The position numbers and the translations under genes are program-made. A stretch of 64,000 bases of DNA from Marinicella marina (GTDB lineage Bacteria > Pseudomonadota > Gammaproteobacteria > Xanthomonadales > Marinicellaceae). Below are positions 58,385-64,000 of this stretch, in pieces. The notes beneath the pieces were generated by a model. It did not search any database. It had not been told where the DNA came from and worked only from the letters and a program-made list of their open reading frames with translations. Where the stretch lies: NCBI RefSeq assembly GCF_030065545.1, contig NZ_JASJNC010000007.1, positions 335,402 to 399,401 on the forward strand, read 5' to 3'. Position 1 is the first letter of the stretch. Each line of letters starts with the position of its first letter.

Positions 58385-58459
58385 GCGGGAATAGCTCAGT
58401 GGTAGAGCACAACCTTGCCAAGGTTGGGGTCGGGAGTTCGAGCCTCCTTTCCCGCTCCA
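58385..58459 (+). tRNA. tRNA-Gly (anticodon GCC)
   Basis: Cloverleaf with acceptor GCGGGAA/TTCCCGC, D arm GCTC...GAGC, anticodon loop TTGCCAA, T arm GGGAG/CTCCT with TTCGAGC. Encoded CCA included. Followed by a strong terminator-like hairpin. Confidence 0.97.
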
Positions 58460-58466
58460 AACACCG

Positions 58467-58502
58467 AAAGGGCTGTAAATGTTTTTTACAGCCCTTTTTT
58501 AT
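58467..58502 (+). terminator. Intrinsic terminator after tRNA-Gly
   Basis: 13-bp stem AAAGGGCTGTAAA / TTTACAGCCCTTT, 5-nt loop, T-run. Because it precedes tRNA-Cys, the latter needs its own promoter or readthrough. Confidence 0.9.
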
Positions 58503-58610
58503 TTTCAGCCTGATAGAGTTTTGTTAAGAAGCTTGATTTGCAAAACAATATTGGCGAGAATAACAGCCTTTCGAAAGAAAAGCACAAGAACAACATATTG
58601 AAATGACGTC

Positions 58611-58684
58611 GGCTGGATGGCAGAGTGGTGATGCAGCGGATTGCAAATCCGTGTACCCCGGTTCGATTCCGGGTTCAGCCTCCA
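58611..58684 (+). tRNA. tRNA-Cys (anticodon GCA)
   Basis: Acceptor GGCTGGA/TTCAGCC, anticodon loop ATTGCAAAT region with anticodon GCA, T arm CCCGG/CCGGG with TTCGATT; encoded CCA. No clear individual promoter recognised upstream. Confidence 0.95.
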
Positions 58685-58750
58685 TTTCAATCAGGTTTAA
58701 TTAATGGGATAAAAAACTTTACACCCCAATAAATTAAACTAAAATACATC

Positions 58751-58938
58751 AGCTGATTCATTCAGCTAAGTATGCAATATTCGCTGAATTCAGCAAGCCT
58801 GAACCAGCTAAGGAAGTTTTTTTTGCTAGGTTCAGGGTTATTGAGGTTAGCAGAGTCAAGGAAGGCGATGTGAGTGCACGCATGTGCTCGAGCATCAACT
58901 GACGCAGGATATGCTAATCTCAAGAAGCATGAACCAGC
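58751..58938. repeat. Highly self-complementary region between tRNA-Cys and tRNA-Leu
   Basis: Several nested inverted repeats: AGCTGA..TCAGCT (58751-58767); the 12-bp palindrome GCTGAATTCAGC (58783-58794); TGAACCAGC (58800-58808) / GCTAGGTTCA (58825-58834); TTGAGGTTAGCA (58841-58852) / TGCTAATCTCAA (58912-58923). TGAACCAGC recurs at 58930-58938, so the middle GGTTCA copy can pair with either. May encode a structured RNA or be a repeat element. Confidence 0.7.
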
Positions 58939-58944
58939 AAAAAA

Positions 58945-59031
58945 GCCCGGGTGGCGAAATTGGTAGACGCAGGGGACTTAAAATCCCCCGGTAGAAATAC
59001 TGTGACGGTTCGAGTCCGTCCCCGGGCACCA
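58945..59031 (+). tRNA. tRNA-Leu (anticodon TAA)
   Basis: Long class II tRNA: acceptor GCCCGGG/CCCGGGC, D arm with GGTAGACGC, anticodon stem GGGGA/TCCCC with loop CTTAAAA, variable arm GGTAGAAATACT, T arm TTCGAGT; encoded CCA. Last of the pgsA-linked tRNA trio. Confidence 0.96.
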
Positions 59032-59144
59032 TTCTTTATATTTACAACACTTCATAAAGTACCATATCCATACAAAACCCTTTGCAATACATATCGAATA
59101 TGCTTCATACGGTATCATAAGACTTCTTTACACCTCACCTAAAG

Positions 59145-59182
59145 TGTTGGTAGCATTGTTGGTAAGCAATAATTTACCAACA
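59145..59182. promoter_or_regulatory. Operator-like cluster of TGTTGGTA half-sites
   Basis: TGTTGGTA at 59145-59152 and 59157-59164 (12-bp step) plus an inverted TTACCAACA (59174-59182), making a perfect 9-bp inverted repeat with the second copy (59157-59165). It ends 2 bp before the next ATG, so binding there would block initiation. Confidence 0.5.
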
Positions 59183-59184
59183 TC

Positions 59185-59685
59185 ATGACAATAGCCAACA
59201 CTGAAGAAATAGACAATATAGATTTCTTGTACATCCTAAGAGATCACGGATGGAGTTCATGCTTAATCTATGTGAATGGCAAGATTTACGGTTACGACTT
59301 AACACACATCTTTGAAAACCCATTAGAAAAGCTACTGTCACACCTGACTGGAATTTTAAGTGGCGAGTTAGAGGTTTCATTTAAGTGGCACGATGAACCA
59401 GGTCATAGTCTAGTAACAATTAAAAGGAACACAGAGCAAAATCATTTGATCAATATTTCTATCACTAACAGCTTTCAAGTTAATACTAAATCTGATGAAG
59501 AATTTTCCACACTCAATATCCATGTAAAAAACAAAGTCTTTATGACGTGTGTTTTAAAACAAATGGAAAAGATCAGGGATTTGATGACAGAGCAAGACTA
59601 CAAAGATAACAGGGCAAAGTTTCCACACACAACATTCAAGTCGTTTAAATTGGCCTTTGATAATTGTTTTTCAAAAAGATCATGA
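59185..59685 (+). CDS. Unrecognised 166-residue protein
   Basis: No family recognised, no signal peptide or membrane helix, mixed alpha/beta with a central charged part (GELEVSFKWHDEPGHSLVTI). The ATG at 59185 is preceded directly by the operator-like inverted repeat. Isolated from neighbouring operons and at the start of an accessory segment after the tRNA genes. Function unknown. Confidence 0.6.
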   Translation: MTIANTEEIDNIDFLYILRDHGWSSCLIYVNGKIYGYDLTHIFENPLEKLLSHLTGILSGELEVSFKWHDEPGHSLVTIKRNTEQNHLINISITNSFQVNTKSDEEFSTLNIHVKNKVFMTCVLKQMEKIRDLMTEQDYKDNRAKFPHTTFKSFKLAFDNCFSKRS

Positions 59686-59774
59686 ACCTGAATCACACAC
59701 TGATCAAATCATTCAAGCCAGATGAAAAGCCATATAAAAAAACCAATTGTTACGGCCTGGTCATAAACTGAAAA

Positions 59775-59858
59775 GGGGTCTGACCCGTTTTAGTTTCATG
59801 AAGACCTGATTTTCTTGAATGGATTAGATTGAATGAAACTAAAATGGGGTCTGAACCC
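59775..59858. repeat. Inverted repeat with GGGGTCTGA motifs
   Basis: ACCCGTTTTAGTTTCAT (59783-59799) is the near reverse complement of ATGAAACTAAAATGGGGT (59833-59850). GGGGTCTGACCC (59775-59786) and GGGGTCTGAACCC (59846-59858) are imperfect direct copies. Such GGGGTCTGACCCC-type sequences occur near RAYT genes in my recollection. Confidence 0.6.
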
Positions 59859-59963
59859 TTAAGTTTGATAATAAAGCAACTTTCATAGTTGAACGCCAGA
59901 TAATGATGCAAGAATGGTTTGATATGGTGTTAAATATTTATCTACTTAAATATCAAAATAGTT

Positions 59964-60245
59964 ATGGAAATTGGCAAGACGTATTCAGACATACATATTG
60001 ATGAATTGAATATTAAAAAAACAAATGATACATACAAAGTTACATTTTCTTTTATTGATTCAGGCAATAATATAACTACAACACTAATTGGTGTTTGGGA
60101 GACCTATAACCTGTGCGAGATTCTTGATGCTGATAGAATTTGGATTAAGCGGACTGATAACAAACAAGCTGAATTTGGGAAGTATAGACTTGGCATTTCA
60201 CATGAATCATTTTTTGAAATTGAATTTGATCAAATTGAAATATAA
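59964..60245 (+). CDS. Unrecognised 93-residue protein
   Basis: Small protein with a beta-rich pattern (YKVTFSFIDSGNNITTTLIG) and no signal peptide. AT-rich, isolated, downstream of an inverted repeat. No family recognised and expression is unproven; it may be a remnant or a small accessory gene. Confidence 0.4.
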   Translation: MEIGKTYSDIHIDELNIKKTNDTYKVTFSFIDSGNNITTTLIGVWETYNLCEILDADRIWIKRTDNKQAEFGKYRLGISHESFFEIEFDQIEI

Positions 60246-60573
60246 AAATTTCTAAGCGCAATGATGTAATCATGTATTTGCAGGATAAAGGAATCTATGC
60301 AGTTAAAAGAGATTGGCCGATGGGCAAGACTATAGGTGTGTTTGGAGGAAAACTACCTGACGGTCCAACTGGGTTATAATGTTGGAAATATAGCCTGTAT
60401 ATTCATTTGCATGAAAATGAATGGGCTGGAATACCCAAGGACTGGAATACCCAAGGACTGGAATACCCAAGGACAGACACCCTATTCCATAAATTCTTAC
60501 ACGCTAATCAGACATTTACCACAGATAATTTTTCATCATTTATTCAAAATAGTGTTTTTAAATGGAATTAATC
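60246..60573. other. Repeat-bearing region before the RAYT gene
   Basis: No reliable gene. Holds three 16-bp tandem units (60423-60470), each a variant of GGACTGGAATACCCAA, followed by AAGGACAGACA (60469-60479). The latter matches, inverted with one mismatch, TGACTGTCCTT at 61717-61727 downstream of the transposase. Confidence 0.6.
60423..60470. repeat. Three 16-bp tandem repeats
   Basis: GGGCTGGAATACCCAA, then two identical GGACTGGAATACCCAA units without gaps, directly upstream of the RAYT gene. Confidence 0.9.
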
Positions 60574-61524
60574 ATGACTATTGCCAGAAACCAGCAGATT
60601 TGTGTTGAAGAAACGCCTTATTACCACGTGGTCAGTAGGTGCGTTCGCAGAGCCTTTCTTTGTGGAAAGGATAAGAAATCAGGTAAGTGCTTCGAGCACA
60701 GACGTCAGTGGCTTATAGATCGCATCAAACAAGTCACTTCTGTGTTCGCCATTGATGTGTGTTCTTATGCCATCATGTCGAACCATTTTCATATCGTTTT
60801 AAAGGTCAATTCAACCAAAGAATGGAACGCCACTCAGGTACTCATGACTTGGTGCTCTTTGTACTCTCTACCTGTGTTGTGTGATCGTTACCTGAAAGGC
60901 GAAATTGAAACCGAAGTCGAGCTCAGCCGAGTTAAAGAATATGTCGCTGAATACAGAACCAGGTTGATGTCTGTTTCTTGGTATATGAAATCGATTAATG
61001 AGTATGTTGCTCGCATGGCCAATGAGGAGGATAAATGTACCGGTCACTTCTGGGAATCTAGGTTCAAGAGTCAAGCCTTGCTTGATGAGCGTGCACTTCT
61101 AACTTGTATGGCTTACGTGGATTTAAATCCAATACGAGCAGCAATTGCTAAAGATTTAAAAAGCTCTGATTTCACTTCAATTAAAGAGCGTATTGAAAGC
61201 AAATCTACTTGGCTTTCTGGCTTTGGGAAAGATGATCGCAACCTGCCCTTTTACCTATCTAGCTACATTGATTTAGTTGATGAGACTGGTCGATGTCTCA
61301 GGGACGATACCCAAAGTGCAGACCCCAAACGTGGTTTTATATCAGGAAAAACAGCCAAAGCCATCGATCAATTTGGCATTGACCCAGATTCTTGGCTCGA
61401 TGAATTAAAAGGATTTAAATCCATTGGATTTAGTGCTGTTGGAACAGCCGAACAACTCAAAGAATTTTCAGCAAAAACCAAGCGCAAATGGACGTTAGGA
61501 ATTAAGCTTAAACCTGCACTGTAA
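60574..61524 (+). CDS. REP-associated tyrosine transposase (RAYT, Y1 HUH)
   Basis: 316 residues from ATG 60574; an upstream ATG (60562) gives a less typical start. HUH single-strand nuclease: YYHVVSRCVRRAFLCG near the N-terminus, metal-binding HFH in SNHFHIVL (about 71-73), catalytic Tyr candidate in MKSINEYVARMANEED, and CTGHFWESRF and YVDLNPIRAAI as in the Y1_Tnp family. Known RAYTs act on REP sequences at a distance and are usually single-copy rather than mobile IS. Flanking AAGGACAG-type inverted motifs and the tandem repeats fit that. Confidence 0.9.
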   Translation: MTIARNQQICVEETPYYHVVSRCVRRAFLCGKDKKSGKCFEHRRQWLIDRIKQVTSVFAIDVCSYAIMSNHFHIVLKVNSTKEWNATQVLMTWCSLYSLPVLCDRYLKGEIETEVELSRVKEYVAEYRTRLMSVSWYMKSINEYVARMANEEDKCTGHFWESRFKSQALLDERALLTCMAYVDLNPIRAAIAKDLKSSDFTSIKERIESKSTWLSGFGKDDRNLPFYLSSYIDLVDETGRCLRDDTQSADPKRGFISGKTAKAIDQFGIDPDSWLDELKGFKSIGFSAVGTAEQLKEFSAKTKRKWTLGIKLKPAL

Positions 61525-61939
61525 TAGCCTAACAACAATAGAAACTCCCTCAGCAGATTAAAACTGCCACCGTCCAGCTCGGTCGAAAATCAGCTAAACA
61601 CCCTAAAATAACCAATCCAATCAAGCCAGCTCAAAAACGTACTCAATTAACGCCCTGAACAATCAATTTTAAGCACTGAAAACCCTGAAAAGATTCAGCT
61701 GGATCTCTTTAATCAATGACTGTCCTTAATTAGTTCGTTGGTTTGAGAGCATATGCGATGGCAACCGAATTTACCTTTGATTACAGATAGCAGGTAAATA
61801 ATCTGACTAATTAGCTACTGGTGGCGGGATCAACTTGATCAAGTAATTGATTTGACCCGTCACTTTCAAACTAGTCTTATTAAAAATAATAATTGGTGAA
61901 AAATGTGCAAAAAAAACAGAATTCGGTAATAATTGAATA
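61525..61939. other. Intergenic region between RAYT and the ATPase gene
   Basis: No gene supported. TGACTGTCCTT (61717-61727) is the inverted partner of 60469-60479. The 12-bp palindrome ACTTGATCAAGT (61833-61844) lies about 95 bp upstream of the ATPase and could be an operator. Sequence becomes markedly AT-rich towards 61900. Confidence 0.5.
61833..61844. promoter_or_regulatory. Palindromic operator candidate upstream of the ATPase gene
   Basis: Perfect palindrome ACTTGATCAAGT. It lies inside a larger imperfect inverted repeat (GGGATCAA to TTGATTTGACCC). Confidence 0.35.
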
Positions 61940-63691
61940 ATGGATACTGGAAATAAAATTTGGTTAAAAAACTGTATATTAAGTAATGTTGCTCCTATTG
62001 GAGATATGAACCTAGAGTTGAATGAAAATGATATCACTGTACTTAATGCTGTAAATGGTAAAGGAAAAACAACATTACTTTCATATATTGTTGATTCTAT
62101 GATGGAACTATCAAGTTTAGTGTCCGAAGCAGGTAACTTAGGTGGCCGAAAGCCGTATTATAGAGTTGCACAAAGATTTGACTGCCTAAATTTAAAGGAA
62201 CCATGTTTAGTGTATCTAAGGTTTAGATACAACCAAGAAAATATAGATTATGTATATATCCATCAAGAACTGTCAAACAAACAATATGATCAAATAGTAA
62301 TCTTAGAAGACAAAATTCCTTTCACTCAAATTAAAAATAGATTTAAAAACAATAATGGTGTCTGTAAACAACTATCACAGAATGTTGATTCTAAAAAGTC
62401 CATTAATATTTTTTCGAATAACATACTTGTTTTTTTTCCATCCTACCGTCTCGAAAAACCCGGATATCTGAATGAAAGCAATGAAATAAACTCAGATTAC
62501 AACATCGAACCAAATTATATGGGCGAATTATTAAACCCAGTTGAAGTTCAAAGCAGCTTTAAAAGATTCACAAACTGGCTTATGGACGTGGTTCTTGATT
62601 TGAGAGTAGATAAAAGCTCAGAAGTTGTATATGCAAACCTTGTTGGAGTATTAAATGCGGCTCTTTCATCAAAAATAAATTCAAAAATTAGATATGGTAT
62701 TGGCCAAAGAAACTATGGAAGTGCCAGAATTCAAGTAAGAAAATTTGGAAAGGATGAAACTTTGTACCCAACCATTAAGATGCTTTCATCTGGTGAACAA
62801 TCCTTACTGTATATGTTTAGCGAAATAATCAGACAAGGAGATAAGATTAAAGTTAATGAGCCATCTGAAAACATAAATGGAATAGTTATTATTGATGAGA
62901 TTGATAAACATATGCATATCAAAATACAAAAGGAAGTGCTGCCTAAAATGTTTGATCTATTCCCAAATGTTCAGTTTATTATTAGTTCACATTCACCTTT
63001 TTTCAACTTAGGGTTAGCAGCAGAATGTCCTGATAGAGCAACTATTTTTGATTTAGAAAATAAAATTTCTATCGAACCTTTTGAAGATCAACAGTATACT
63101 GAAGTATATGAGCTTATGGTGTCAGAAAATGACAGGTTTAAGGAAAATTATCAAAACATCAAAGATCAATTTGATAACAAATTTGAGCTACAAGTTATCT
63201 CTGAAGGTAAAAACATTCATCATATTAAAAAAGCAATTACCTTAATTGATAACTCATTGTTAGATAAAATCAATTTAGTTTCAGGGTGTGAGGGTAACTC
63301 AAGCGATAAACAACTCAAAACTACATTTGAAATTATCTCCAATTCAAAAACCAATCAAAATTATTTATTTATTTGGGACTGTGATTCAGAAGCAATGGTC
63401 GAACAATTACCTGAATCTGAACAATTCAATAAATTTTGTTTTCAAAGAAATATAGACAATGTAAAAGTCAAAAATGGAATTGAAAACCTATATGATATTG
63501 CTTTGTTTAGCGAAGAACTTTATAAAGAGACTACGAAGGAGCTTACTGATGGAGGTTCGAATATTCAAAGGAGACTGGATAAAAACTTATTCATTGAAAA
63601 AATAAATGGCATTAGTGATCCATCTTATTTTGACAAATTCATTCCATTAATTCAAAAAATACAAGAATTGACTGTAAATCCAAATTCATGA
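61940..63691 (+). CDS. AAA/ABC-type ATPase with C-terminal TOPRIM-like domain, candidate defence protein
   Basis: 583 residues, strongly AT-rich unlike the core genes. N-terminal ATPase: Walker A NGKGKTT (39-45), ABC-like signature LSSGEQSLL (about 283-291), Walker B GIVIIDEIDKH (about 314-324), H-loop ISSHSPF (about 348-354). The C-terminus has VISEGKN (about 420-426) and FIWDCDSE (about 477-484), a TOPRIM-like E...DxD pattern as in OLD-family nucleases. This architecture resembles OLD nucleases and GajA-like defence proteins, but no second gene such as an UvrD-like helicase adjoins. Defence is inferred from architecture, composition and location, not demonstrated. Confidence 0.72.
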   Translation: MDTGNKIWLKNCILSNVAPIGDMNLELNENDITVLNAVNGKGKTTLLSYIVDSMMELSSLVSEAGNLGGRKPYYRVAQRFDCLNLKEPCLVYLRFRYNQENIDYVYIHQELSNKQYDQIVILEDKIPFTQIKNRFKNNNGVCKQLSQNVDSKKSINIFSNNILVFFPSYRLEKPGYLNESNEINSDYNIEPNYMGELLNPVEVQSSFKRFTNWLMDVVLDLRVDKSSEVVYANLVGVLNAALSSKINSKIRYGIGQRNYGSARIQVRKFGKDETLYPTIKMLSSGEQSLLYMFSEIIRQGDKIKVNEPSENINGIVIIDEIDKHMHIKIQKEVLPKMFDLFPNVQFIISSHSPFFNLGLAAECPDRATIFDLENKISIEPFEDQQYTEVYELMVSENDRFKENYQNIKDQFDNKFELQVISEGKNIHHIKKAITLIDNSLLDKINLVSGCEGNSSDKQLKTTFEIISNSKTNQNYLFIWDCDSEAMVEQLPESEQFNKFCFQRNIDNVKVKNGIENLYDIALFSEELYKETTKELTDGGSNIQRRLDKNLFIEKINGISDPSYFDKFIPLIQKIQELTVNPNS

Positions 63692-63860
63692 AATACCCCT
63701 CCGGGGAGGGTAAAAATATTTCTTCAAGTATTAAAGATTCGTTTGCATAGCTATTTTTTTATTTCCACATAATAATTTTTTTGGGGAATCTGTACAATAA
63801 ACTGATGAAACTATTACAAAACAGAAAATTCACAATAGGAAACTCAATTTTTGTAATATT

Positions 63861-64000
63861 TGTGACCTTTCCCCCAAAAACAGACCCATGACAAGGATGA
63901 GATTTCCAATTAAACTAAGAAAGAGGATATCTCATTATGAAAAAGAAACGTTATACAGAAGAACAAATCATTGGCGCCATCAAACAGCATGAGTCAGGTG
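63861..64000 (+). mobile_element. Left end of an IS3-family insertion sequence (truncated by window)
   Basis: The gene at 63937 reads as an IS3 orfA start, and TGTGACCTTTCCCCC (from 63861) resembles a left inverted repeat starting TG. The true end could be at 63861 or 63863; the right end is outside the window. Confidence 0.65.
63937..64000 (+). CDS. IS3-family transposase OrfA, N-terminus only
   Basis: Partial: MKKKRYTEEQIIGAIKQHESG is the characteristic start of the IS3 OrfA helix-turn-helix protein (KRYTEEQIIGAI). Cut off at the window edge. A downstream orfB with a DDE domain, reached by frameshifting, would be expected. Confidence 0.85.
   Translation, partial: MKKKRYTEEQIIGAIKQHESG

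Noticed and set aside
58945..59031. tRNA-Leu as an integration attachment site
   Set aside because: No direct repeat of the tRNA 3' end was found downstream within the window and no integrase gene is present.
60336..60608. A 90-residue open frame overlapping the tandem repeats
   Set aside because: It runs through the 16-bp repeats and into the RAYT start with no ribosome site and no recognisable features.
63692..63712. Terminator for the ATPase gene (CCCTC/GAGGG hairpin)
   Set aside because: The stem is short and followed by TAAAAATATT rather than a T-run; kept as weak and not listed as a feature.
1..64000. CRISPR array or rRNA operon
   Set aside because: No regularly spaced direct repeats of about 25-40 bp with unique spacers and no rRNA-like sequence were seen.

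Overview
The window reads as a gammaproteobacterial chromosome segment, moderately AT-rich, with dense short-spaced operons. Gene orders typical of Gammaproteobacteria include rpsU-yqeY-dnaG-rpoD, pgsA followed by tRNA-Gly/Cys/Leu (as in E. coli pgsA-glyW-cysT-leuZ), dapD-yffB-dapE, and dciA/M23 peptidase/secA/mutT. Dedicated-sortase-type regulators and secreted proteins with an unusual C-terminal tail suggest a marine lineage. My best guess is a Marinicella-like organism, but that is inference and not shown by the sequence.

Layout. 1-4.3 kb: 5'-truncated photolyase, htpX, bipA. 4.5-12.3 kb: a periplasmic-sensing GGDEF protein and two large secreted proteins (DUF4397 repeats, beta-helix) that share a C-terminal IFKNGFD tail. 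12.3-16.5 kb: minus-strand lysine/diaminopimelate operon dapD-yffB-dapE continuing into dusA and an arginine-deiminase-like gene. 16.5-21.1 kb: dciA-like gene, M23 peptidase, secA, mutT. 21.4-23.6 kb: a compact operon of an EAL protein, a DUF6502 protein and a secreted protein with ATDEGTG repeats. 23.9-28.8 kb: rpe, PepSY protein, PhoPQ-like two-component system, mazG, and djlA. 28.8-31 kb: purC, Mpo1-like, a Pro-rich protein. 31.2-35.6 kb: LPS core/O-antigen cluster. 35.7-42.8 kb: zinc-finger protein, ELM1-like, trmH, secreted proteins including a sugar dehydrogenase with the same C-terminal tail, ychF, EF-hand, yggS. 43-47.3 kb: rpsU-yqeY-dnaG-rpoD. 47.4-54 kb: parvulin lipoprotein, bolA, arsC, wrbA, a CPBP-like membrane protein, maf, mrcA. 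54.1-57.7 kb: response regulator and kinase of the proteobacterial dedicated sortase type, then DUF6768 and a sigma factor. 57.7-59 kb: pgsA and three tRNAs.

59.1-64 kb is an accessory segment: two orphan hypotheticals, REP-like repeats with a RAYT (Y1) transposase, a very AT-rich ATPase-TOPRIM gene that may be a defence protein, and the left end of an IS3-family element cut by the window edge.

The strongest candidates for undescribed biology are the shared C-terminal IFxNGF(D/E) tail, the EAL/DUF6502/ATDEGTG-repeat operon, the highly self-complementary region between tRNA-Cys and tRNA-Leu, and the ATPase-TOPRIM gene. No CRISPR array or rRNA gene was seen.
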